Positions 1 to 5,390 of a stretch of DNA of 14,769 bases are shown here, one piece after another (position 1 is the first letter of the stretch; each line of letters opens with the position of its first letter). This DNA is from Deltaproteobacteria bacterium. Lineage in GTDB: Bacteria > Desulfobacterota > Desulfuromonadia > Desulfuromonadales > Geothermobacteraceae. The position numbers and the translations under genes were made by a program. The notes under the pieces are model-generated. The model was not told where the DNA came from, ran no database searches, and was given only the letters and a program-made list of their open reading frames with translations. Where the stretch lies: NCBI GenBank assembly GCA_003695205.1, contig RFIO01000278.1, forward strand, positions 1 to 14,769, written 5' to 3'.

Positions 1-969
1 ACCTCTCCCATCCCCCTGGAAATCCTGCTGGCGACCGGCCGCGAACCGGTCGACCTGATGCGCCTCTTTCTCCAGGACAGCGAGCCGCGGCACCTTCTGG
101 AGGAGGCGCATCTGGCCGGCATGACACCCGACGCTCCGCTGATCGACCGGGCCCTGTACGGCACTGTCCTCGCCCGGGGTATTCGCGAAGTAATCGTGGC
201 CGCGGTAGCCGACAGACCGACGCGCGATCTGGCCGACCTGCTCGCCCGCCATGATGTCCGGGTCACATGGTTCGGCTGGCCCGCCGACCGCAGCCGGGAA
301 TCCCTGGCGCTGGAGATCAAGAAACTGGCGCGCCACTTCGGAGCCGTTCCGGTTGACATCGACAGATCCCTGCGCCATCTCGGCCGGGTACGGGAACGGC
401 TGCGCGAACTCGACCGACTTGTCTGGCAGGAGGAACGCCTCGAACCGAGCCAGGTCTGGCATGTGCAGCTGGCCGCGGCCGACATGCGCGCCGAACCGGA
501 ACGCTACCTGGATGAAATCGAACAGCTCATCGGCACCAGCCGCCAGGCGCCCACCGCGAAAAAGGCTACCCGCATCGCCTGCCTGGGTGACCTCCCCTGC
601 TGGAGCGACTTTTTCCTGACCCTGGAGGAATTTGGCGGGCGCGCGATCTTCACCGAACATGTCCACCACCTGACCATGCCCGCCCGGGCCGACTCGCTGG
701 TCGACCAGTATCTGGCCTTTGACCTCCCCTACGACCTGCACCGGCGGCTGGACAGCTGCCTGACCGCCATCCGCGAGCGGGGGGCTGACGCCCTGGTGCT
801 GGTCCGCACAGGACGCACGCCCGGTGAGACGACCTTTGAACTGCTGGTGCGCCAGATGGTCGAGTTGCCCCTGCTGGTCGTCAACTGCAATGACTGCGGT
901 CCCCTCGACCTGTCAACCAGGCTGCGCGTCCGCGACTTTCTCCAACTCCTGCAGTCAGGCACGCGCTGA
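1..969 (+). CDS. 2-hydroxyacyl-CoA dehydratase family protein, 3' part (5' end outside window)
   Basis: The reading frame is open from base 1, and the residues before the first in-window Met (base 58) already look like family sequence (IPLEILLATGREPVDL), so the true start lies upstream. The pattern resembles the HgdB/FldC-like subunit of 2-hydroxyacyl-CoA dehydratases: an N-terminal 'P.EIL.A.G..PV.L' strand-helix, a central 'LGDLPCWSDFF..LEEFGGR' segment, and a C-terminal 'D.LVLVRTGRTPGETTFELL' plus 'PLLVVNCNDCGPLDLSTRLRVRDFL' segment. Such proteins bind a [4Fe-4S] cluster and remove water from 2-hydroxyacyl-CoA after ATP-driven activation, but many relatives have unknown roles. Where relatives usually have a Gly-Asp-Cys near residue 63, this copy reads VADRPTRD with no Cys, so classical cluster ligation may be altered. 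The next gene follows after 24 bases, suggesting co-transcription. The family call rests on pattern memory and is moderate. Confidence 0.6.
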   Translation, partial: TSPIPLEILLATGREPVDLMRLFLQDSEPRHLLEEAHLAGMTPDAPLIDRALYGTVLARGIREVIVAAVADRPTRDLADLLARHDVRVTWFGWPADRSRESLALEIKKLARHFGAVPVDIDRSLRHLGRVRERLRELDRLVWQEERLEPSQVWHVQLAAADMRAEPERYLDEIEQLIGTSRQAPTAKKATRIACLGDLPCWSDFFLTLEEFGGRAIFTEHVHHLTMPARADSLVDQYLAFDLPYDLHRRLDSCLTAIRERGADALVLVRTGRTPGETTFELLVRQMVELPLLVVNCNDCGPLDLSTRLRVRDFLQLLQSGTR

Positions 970-993
970 CCGCAGCCAACAACGGAGTGCCCC

Positions 994-1260
994 ATGGCCC
1001 TGAAAAAAGGTGACACCCTTTTTATCGTTCTCATTCTCGTCGTCCTGGCTGTCTTCTTTGCCATTTCGGGTGAGGAAACCACAAGCCATGTACCCAAAGA
1101 CGAAATCCACGCCCGTTTCTACCCGATTATCCAGAACGAAGGCAAAAAGGCGGGGGAAAAATTCTGCGGCGAGTGCCATAACGAAAAGCAGGTGCCCTTC
1201 CCTGAAGGACACCCGCCCAAGTTCCGCTGCCTGTTCTGCCACAAACTCGACCGCGACTGA
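994..1260 (+). CDS. Membrane-anchored di-haem c-type mini-cytochrome
   Basis: This 88-residue protein has a short basic N-terminus (MALKKGD), one hydrophobic span at about residues 9-24 that should act as an uncleaved signal anchor, and a periplasmic tail with two haem-binding motifs, C58-G-E-C61-H62 and C79-L-F-C82-H83. The tight 17-residue spacer contains a His-Pro (H73) that could be a distal ligand. It resembles paired-CXXCH small cytochromes and is probably an inner-membrane electron carrier or a small subunit of a larger redox complex. The partner is not identifiable here. The start is supported by a GGAG-type ribosome binding site about 8 bases upstream (CGGAGTGCCCC before ATG). It follows the dehydratase-family gene by 24 bases, so a shared transcript is likely. 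Cytochrome status is firm from the motifs; the function is open. Confidence 0.85.
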   Translation: MALKKGDTLFIVLILVVLAVFFAISGEETTSHVPKDEIHARFYPIIQNEGKKAGEKFCGECHNEKQVPFPEGHPPKFRCLFCHKLDRD

Positions 1261-1291
1261 GGCCGGCGGATTCGGTCAAATAGCCGAAGCG

Positions 1292-1310
1292 GCGGGGGGA
1301 TCTCCCCCGC
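1292..1310 (+). terminator. GC-rich hairpin after cytochrome gene, weak or Rho-type terminator candidate
   Basis: GCGGGGG (1292-1298) pairs with CCCCCGC (1304-1310) around a short loop, about 30 bases after the cytochrome stop codon. There is no T-run after it, so intrinsic termination is doubtful. It may instead protect the 3' end. A second, weaker inverted repeat (TTCGG-N8-CCGAA, 1271-1288) lies just before it and could alternatively be a protein-binding site. Confidence 0.3.
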
Positions 1311-1406
1311 ACTGAAGGGCCGTCGCGGAAGGGACCAATCCCGCCAGGCTGAAAAAAACCGCAATGTCAGGCTGTTTTCATCGCCGCCCCGGCTATCTCC
1401 CGAGGC

Positions 1407-1422
1407 TGGCATCCTTGTTGCT
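1407..1422 (+). promoter_or_regulatory. Sigma-54 (RpoN) promoter, -24/-12 type
   Basis: The 16-mer TGGCATCCTTGTTGCT matches the RpoN consensus TGGCACG-N4-TTGCW at nearly every informative base, with GG (1408-1409) and GC (1420-1421) at exact -24/-12 spacing. The predicted start of transcription is near 1433, leaving about 42 bases of leader before the GTG at 1475. Three copies of AGGCTG (1346, 1369, 1403) and an inverted repeat TTCGG-N8-CCGAA (1271-1288) lie upstream and might bind an enhancer-binding protein. That last point is inference. Confidence 0.75.
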
Positions 1423-1474
1423 TCCTGATGGAAAAGTTCCAATCTGATTCTTTTCTGTCCGGAGGCAACAGGCA

Positions 1475-1585
1475 GTGTCCACATCTCCAAAAAACGGCAA
1501 CGTCTTTGACTACCTGCTCTACGCTCTCGCCGGCGGAGTCTTTCTGGCGATCAGCTATTCCTTCATTCTCTGGCTGAGATTCTAG
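1475..1585 (+). CDS. 36-residue single-span membrane microprotein
   Basis: A GTG start preceded by a GGAGG (1461-1465) at 9-base spacing opens a 36-codon frame ending in TAG. The product has a polar head (MSTSPKNGNVFD), one hydrophobic stretch at about residues 13-33 (YLLYALAGGVFLAISYSFILW), and a short basic end (LRF). It therefore looks like a small inner-membrane protein with one helix, probably with the N-terminus outside or an N-in orientation that cannot be settled by charge alone. The gene sits 42 bases after a predicted sigma-54 start point, so it is likely switched on by an enhancer-binding protein. It ends 11 bases from the nrdG stop on the other strand. I do not recognise the family. 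It could regulate or stabilise a membrane complex, as many proteins of this size do, but nothing in the sequence shows which. Translation is supported by ribosome binding site, promoter and composition together. Confidence 0.6.
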   Translation: MSTSPKNGNVFDYLLYALAGGVFLAISYSFILWLRF

Positions 1586-1596
1586 CCCGGACCGGG

Positions 1597-2292
1597 TCAG
1601 ACCCCACGCACCTGGGCATCCTCGACGCACTCGGCTGCCAGCTCCAGCCAGCCCCTGATCACCTCGGGCGGATGCGGATCGACCTGTGCCAGGGCCGGAT
1701 CAAGGGTAACCTGTGGCGAGTACTGCTGCAGCACCCAGCGTCGCGCGCCCCGGACCAAGGTTGCCATCCGGCCGATGTCCTGCCGCTCGACGTAGCCGGG
1801 TACGCAGGTTGTGCGCACCTCGTAATCGATCCCTGATGTTCGCAGCAAATCGAGGCTGCGTTTCAGCGCGTCGGGGTCGACCGGCCCGCGGTGCAGTTCG
1901 CCGTAGCGCTCCAGCGATGTCTTCAGGTCGAGGGCGACGTAATCAAGCCGGCCCTGCCCCAGCAGCCGCCCCAGGACCCTGGGCGCCAGACCGTTGGTAT
2001 CGAGCTTGACCAGCAACCCCAGTTCCCGGGCGGCCCCGATCACATCGTCCAGCTCCGGTGCCAGGGTCGGCTCGCCGCCGGTCAGCACGATGCCGTCGAT
2101 AAAGCCGCGTCTTTGCTCCAGCTCTTCGAAAAGCAGTTCGACCGGAAAATCGGGCAGGGAACGGGGATCACCCAGCAGCGCGGGGTTGTGGCAGAAAGAA
2201 CAGCTGAGATTGCAGCCGTGAAAAAAAATCAGGGACGCAATCCGCCCCGGAAAGTCGAGGAGACTGGTCCCCTGAAAGCCCTTGATGGCCAT
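1597..2292 (-). CDS. nrdG: Anaerobic ribonucleoside-triphosphate reductase activating protein (radical SAM)
   Basis: The 231-residue product is a radical SAM glycyl-radical activase. It carries the cluster motif C27-NLS-C31-SF-C34 (CX3CX2C), preceded by 'TSLLDFPGRIASLIFFHGCN', which is typical of the PflA/NrdG2-like activases, and the SAM-binding TGGEPT at 71-76. It reduces SAM to make a 5'-deoxyadenosyl radical that abstracts hydrogen from the NrdD glycine. I chose the ATG at 2292 (MAIKGFQG) because an AGGA lies 8 bases upstream and family homology begins there. A longer frame from 2349 adds 19 unlikely residues and would start right at the end of a terminator. It lies downstream of nrdD and the glycyl-radical piece on the same strand, but a hairpin terminator at 2362-2384 separates them, so it may have its own promoter or depend on readthrough. 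The cytosolic activase role is secure. Confidence 0.9.
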   Translation of the reverse strand: MAIKGFQGTSLLDFPGRIASLIFFHGCNLSCSFCHNPALLGDPRSLPDFPVELLFEELEQRRGFIDGIVLTGGEPTLAPELDDVIGAARELGLLVKLDTNGLAPRVLGRLLGQGRLDYVALDLKTSLERYGELHRGPVDPDALKRSLDLLRTSGIDYEVRTTCVPGYVERQDIGRMATLVRGARRWVLQQYSPQVTLDPALAQVDPHPPEVIRGWLELAAECVEDAQVRGV

Positions 2293-2361
2293 GCCGGAAT
2301 CCTGCAGTCTCCGACCGAAAAAGGCGAAACCGGACCTTGCCCGAAACAACCGACACCCTCC

Positions 2362-2384
2362 AAAAACCCGGCCTTCAGCCGGGT
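2362..2384 (-). terminator. Intrinsic terminator between the glycyl-radical gene and nrdG
   Basis: Read on the minus strand, ACCCGGC-TGAAG-GCCGGGT forms a perfect 7-bp stem followed by TTTTT (minus-strand 2366 to 2362). It lies 71 bases after the stop codon of the 47-residue gene and 70 bases before nrdG. It should end or attenuate nrdD transcription before nrdG. Confidence 0.8.
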
Positions 2385-2454
2385 CGCCGGCAGTTCCCGC
2401 TCTTCCCCCCTTAAGAGGCTTGCCGCTTTTCGCTCCCGCGGTCAGAGAGTGAAA

Positions 2455-2598
2455 TCAGTCTTTGCTTTTCTGCTCGACGAGGAATTCAGTGCGGTCCTTG
2501 AATTCTTCCTTTTTGCCGCGGTTCCACTGCTGTACCGGGCGAAAGAAACCGCACACCCTGGAATAGACTTCGGTCTTCTCGTTGCATCGGGTTGCCAT
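2455..2598 (-). CDS. Stand-alone glycyl-radical C-terminal segment of class III ribonucleotide reductase (47 residues)
   Basis: The sequence TEVYSRVCGFFRPVQQWN followed by GKKEEFKDR matches the extreme C-terminus of anaerobic NrdD enzymes, where Gly of the R-(V/T)-x-G-(Y/F) motif carries the radical. Here that is Gly17 in R14-V-C-G17-F. C5 aligns with the last Cys of the zinc-binding pair that normally precedes this loop. The upstream 663-residue NrdD stops just before this point, so the two chains together equal one normal NrdD. Start ATG 2598 has a strong GAGGAGG ribosome binding site 5 bases upstream. The gene is in the same frame as nrdD and is separated from it by 90 bases and two UGA codons. 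It should assemble with the large chain so that NrdG can install the radical and the radical can reach the active-site Cys. Alternatively it is a spare radical domain like GrcA/YfiD, but the large chain lacks its own. Confidence 0.8.
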   Translation of the reverse strand: MATRCNEKTEVYSRVCGFFRPVQQWNRGKKEEFKDRTEFLVEQKSKD

Positions 2599-2688
2599 CG
2601 ATTCCTCCTCTGAATCGGTCGGCCGCCGCCTCATCGGCGACCGCATGCCAGTAAAGAGCCTGCCAGTCGATCATCCTCGTCCTCCCCC

Positions 2689-4680
2689 TCAGGCTGCCGC
2701 GCCCTCGTGCTTGTGATGGGGACAGCTGAAGTGTTCCCCGGGGATGTAGCCGTGCTCGGGGCAGATGGTGAAGGTCGGACTGATGGTGAAATAGGGCAGG
2801 TGAAAATTCTCGCTGATGCGCCGCACCAGGGTACGGGCGCTGCGCCAGTCTTCGAGACGCTCGCCGAGGAACCCGTGAAACACGGTGCCGCCGGTATAGA
2901 GAGTCTGCAGGTCGTCCTGGTGCCGCAATGCCTCGAAGATATCGTCGGTGGCACCAACCGGCAGCTGGCTGGAATTGGTGTAATAGGGCTGCTCACTGCC
3001 CGAGGTGCGGATATCCGGATGGCGCTCGACATCGAGGCGGGCCAGCCGGTAGCTGGTCCCCTCGGCGGGAGTCGCCTCGAGGTTGTAGAGGTGGCCGCTT
3101 TCCTCCTGGAAGCTTTCGAGCTGCTTGCGCATGAAATCAAGGGTCGCCCGGGCAAAGCTCTTGCCTTCGGGGGTGTCGATGCCGACCCCCAGCAGGTTGA
3201 GACTGGCCTCGTTCATGCCGATCAGGCCGATGGTGGAGAAGTGATTGTCCCAGTAGCTGCCGCCGCGCTCGTAGATGCCGGCAAGGTAGAAGCGACTGTA
3301 GGGATAGAGGCCGTCACCGGTGAGCCGTTCAAGCTGCTTGCGCTTGATCTCAAGGGACTCGTAGGCCCAGCGCATCAGTTCGCTGATGCGATCGAAGAAA
3401 CCGGTCATGCTGCTGGCCCGGTAGGCGGCGCGCGGCAGGTTCAGGGTGACAACGCCAATGGAACCGGTCAGCGGGTTGGATCCGAACAGGCCGCCGCCAC
3501 GGCGGCGCAGTTCACGATTGTCGAGCCGCAACCGGCAGCACATCGACCGGGCATCCTCCGGATCCATGTCGGAGTTGATGAAGTTGGAGAAATAGGGGAT
3601 GCCGTACTTGGCGGTCATCTCCCACACCGGGCGGAGCCGGTCGCCCTCCCAGTCGATGTCACGGGTGATGTTGTAGGTCGGGATCGGGAAGGAGAAGATC
3701 CGCCCCGAGGCGTCCCCTTCCATCATCACCTCGCAGAAGGCCCGGTTGAACAGGTCCATTTCGTCCTGGAAGTCGCTGTAGGTCTCCTCGCGAATCTGCC
3801 CGCCGACAATCACCCCTTCCCGCCCCAGGCCGGCCGGCGGAGTCAGATCCATGGTGATGTTGGTAAAGGGGGTCTGAAAGCCGACGCGGGTCGGCACGTT
3901 CATGTTGAAGATGAACTCCTGCATCGCCTGTTTGACCTCGGGATATCCGAGACCGTCGTAGCGGATGAAGGGAGCCAGCAGTGTGTCGAAACTGGCGAAG
4001 GCCTGGGCGCCGGCCGCCTCCCCCTGCAGGGTGTAGAAGAAATTGACCACCTGGCCCAGAGCGGTGCGAAAGTGCTTCGCCGGTCCGGACTGCACCTTGC
4101 CGTAGGCGCCGGTAAACCCCTTGAGCAGCAGATCCTTCAGGTCCCAGCCGCAGCAGTAGACCGAAAGCATGCCGAGATCGTGAATATGGAAGTCGCCCTC
4201 GCGGTGGGCGTCGGCGATGTAGGATGGATAGATTTTGCTCAGCCAGTAGTTGCTGGTGATATTGGAGGCGATGTGGTTGTTGAGCCCCTGCAACGAGTAG
4301 CCCATGTTGGCGTTTTCGTTGACACGCCAGTCTTCACGGGTCAGATAGGAGTCGACCGCCTCGACGGCCTCCTGCATGAACTGGCGGGTACGCCGCAGGG
4401 CGGCGTGTTGCTGGCGGTAAAGGATATAGGCCTTGGCGACCCTGGCGTGGCCGTTTTCGATCAGGCACTTTTCGACCAGGTCCTGAACGTTTTCGACTGT
4501 CGGCACCCGGCCGTCCTTGTAGACGACCTCGAGAATACCGACCACCTGGCGGCAGATTTCGTCCGGCTTGTCGAGGTCGGTCCCGCCAACCGCCTTGACC
4601 GCCTTGCGAATCGCCTCGGCGATTTTCGAAGGTTCGAACTGGCTCAGCCTGCCGTCACGCTTGCGAATGAATTCGATCAT
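2689..4680 (-). CDS. nrdD: Anaerobic (class III) ribonucleoside-triphosphate reductase, catalytic chain lacking the glycyl-radical loop
   Basis: This 663-residue protein reduces NTPs to dNTPs by radical chemistry in anaerobic cells. Residues 1-95 form an ATP-cone (MIEFIRKRDG..., DLVEKCLIENGHARVAKAYILYR), the allosteric overall-activity domain. The ten-stranded barrel follows, with HIHDLG (165-170), NITMDLTPP (274-282), the finger-loop Cys pair C381-C382 (MCCRLRLDNREL) and GLFGSNPLTGSIGVVTLNLPR (397-417). The tail FTISPTFTICPEHGYIPGEHFSCPHHKHE supplies C640 and C653 of the zinc ribbon, then ends in AAA-stop. A full NrdD would continue about 45 residues to the RVxGY radical site. Here that part is the separate gene at 2455-2598. 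The ribosome binding site is GGGAGG about 9 bases before ATG. Two NrdR-box-like sites lie upstream. The identity is firm; the split is the oddity. Confidence 0.93.
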   Translation of the reverse strand: MIEFIRKRDGRLSQFEPSKIAEAIRKAVKAVGGTDLDKPDEICRQVVGILEVVYKDGRVPTVENVQDLVEKCLIENGHARVAKAYILYRQQHAALRRTRQFMQEAVEAVDSYLTREDWRVNENANMGYSLQGLNNHIASNITSNYWLSKIYPSYIADAHREGDFHIHDLGMLSVYCCGWDLKDLLLKGFTGAYGKVQSGPAKHFRTALGQVVNFFYTLQGEAAGAQAFASFDTLLAPFIRYDGLGYPEVKQAMQEFIFNMNVPTRVGFQTPFTNITMDLTPPAGLGREGVIVGGQIREETYSDFQDEMDLFNRAFCEVMMEGDASGRIFSFPIPTYNITRDIDWEGDRLRPVWEMTAKYGIPYFSNFINSDMDPEDARSMCCRLRLDNRELRRRGGGLFGSNPLTGSIGVVTLNLPRAAYRASSMTGFFDRISELMRWAYESLEIKRKQLERLTGDGLYPYSRFYLAGIYERGGSYWDNHFSTIGLIGMNEASLNLLGVGIDTPEGKSFARATLDFMRKQLESFQEESGHLYNLEATPAEGTSYRLARLDVERHPDIRTSGSEQPYYTNSSQLPVGATDDIFEALRHQDDLQTLYTGGTVFHGFLGERLEDWRSARTLVRRISENFHLPYFTISPTFTICPEHGYIPGEHFSCPHHKHEGAAA

Positions 4681-4717
4681 CGCCGGGCCCTCCCCTCACT
4701 GTAAATGGCACGCCGAC

Positions 4718-4748
4718 AATCTAGCACAGCCCCAACCTGGGGAGTCAA
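4718..4748 (-). promoter_or_regulatory. Candidate sigma-70 promoter for nrdD
   Basis: On the minus strand a TTGACT (4748-4743) is followed after 19 bases by TAGATT (4723-4718). The spacing is 2 bases longer than ideal and the -10 is 4 of 6. The -35 lies 8 bases from the nearer NrdR-like box (4757-4772), where a bound repressor would interfere with polymerase. Confidence 0.4.
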
Positions 4749-4756
4749 GGGCAAAA

Positions 4757-4804
4757 ACACAATATCTGGCAAGTCTTTTCCATTCAACACCCAACATATT
4801 GTGA
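4757..4804. promoter_or_regulatory. Pair of NrdR-box-like operators upstream of nrdD
   Basis: Two 16-bp partly palindromic sites, ACACAATATCTGGCAA (4757-4772) and ACCCAACATATTGTGA (4789-4804), resemble the NrdR consensus acaCwAtATaTwGtgt. They start 32 bp apart, which is three helical turns, the usual arrangement for the ATP-cone repressor NrdR on ribonucleotide reductase promoters. The second box matches the core better. They sit 77-124 bases upstream of the nrdD start. The nrdR gene is not in the window. Confidence 0.65.
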
Positions 4805-4864
4805 GCCGAGTGTGAAAAACCTGTGGACAGTCCCGGTAGAAAAACAGCTAAGGAGGCAAGATCC

Positions 4865-4894
4865 TTGACCCTTGGGGAGGGGGCATGCTAACAG
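4865..4894 (+). promoter_or_regulatory. Weak candidate promoter for nikR
   Basis: TTGACC (4865-4870) is followed after 18 bases by TAACAG (4889-4894) with a TGC extension in front. The -10 is only 3 of 6. A start near 4901 would leave about 26 bases before ATG 4927 and would exclude the upstream ATG at 4885, fitting the NikR start I chose. No NikR-type inverted repeat was recognised here. Confidence 0.25.
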
Positions 4895-4926
4895 ACCTGC
4901 TATCAACGGAAACGACGGGAGCCGCC

Positions 4927-5346
4927 ATGCCAGCACTGACACGATTCGGGATATCCATCGACGGCGAACTGCTGAACCGCTTTGACCTGCTGATCAGCGA
5001 GAAGGGCTACCTGAACCGGTCGGAAGCCATCCGCGACCTGATCCGCAACGCCCTTGTCGAGGAAGAGTGGCGTGAAGGCAACGAGGAGACTGTCGGTACC
5101 ATCACCCTGGTCTATGACCACCACACCCGCGATCTCGCGGACAAACTCACCGAGCACCAGCACTCCCACCATGACGCCATCATCTCGGCCCTGCACGTCC
5201 ATCTCGATGCCCACCATTGCCTCGAGGTTGTGGTGGCGAGAGGGCCGGCGGCCAAGGTCAGGCGCCTGGCCGACGAACTGATCGGCACCAAGGGCGTGGT
5301 CCACGGCAAACTAACCATGGCGACCACAGGCCGCAACCTGCGCTGA
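4927..5346 (+). CDS. nikR: Nickel-responsive transcriptional regulator NikR
   Basis: The 139-residue protein has the NikR architecture. An N-terminal ribbon-helix-helix DNA-binding domain (LTRFGISIDGELLNRFD, then GYLNRSEAIRDLIRNAL) is followed by an ACT-like nickel-binding domain. The square-planar nickel ligands of E. coli NikR (H76, H87, H89, C95) correspond here to H79, H90, H92 and C98 in HSHHD...ALHVHLDAHHCLEV, with the same spacings. With nickel bound it normally represses uptake genes or controls nickel enzymes such as hydrogenases. I start at ATG 4927 because the family begins about here and a GGGAG sits 6 bases upstream. An in-frame ATG at 4885 would add 14 unconserved residues. It is transcribed away from nrdD, and no nickel transport or nickel-enzyme gene is in view, so its targets are elsewhere. 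It converges with the histidine kinase gene, 44 bases away. Confidence 0.95.
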   Translation: MPALTRFGISIDGELLNRFDLLISEKGYLNRSEAIRDLIRNALVEEEWREGNEETVGTITLVYDHHTRDLADKLTEHQHSHHDAIISALHVHLDAHHCLEVVVARGPAAKVRRLADELIGTKGVVHGKLTMATTGRNLR

Positions 5347-5390
5347 CCCCTCCGGATCAACGGGACGGGCCCCAAAATTTCCGCGGTCCT

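Noticed and set aside
1320..1474. Possible riboswitch (GEMM, cobalamin, SAM or Moco) before the 36-residue gene
   Set aside because: No conserved core of these classes was recognised. The strong -24/-12 promoter at 1407-1422 places the transcript start near 1433, leaving too short a leader.
1119..1630. Minus-strand frames at 1119-1490 and 1367-1630
   Set aside because: They overlap the cytochrome gene or the sigma-54 promoter region on the opposite strand, show no ribosome binding site and encode no recognisable pattern.
2293..2349. 19-residue N-terminal extension of NrdG
   Set aside because: It would start about 13 bases after the intrinsic terminator. Family homology begins at MAIKGFQG, which has its own AGGA.
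2707..4704. 665-codon open frame on the plus strand, antisense to nrdD
   Set aside because: Codon-bias shadow of a GC-rich gene. The product shows no family motifs, while the opposite strand is an unmistakable NrdD.
4801..4860. DnaA box or origin-like signal around CTGTGGACAG
   Set aside because: A single imperfect match with no repeats or AT-rich unwinding region, so chance is the better explanation.
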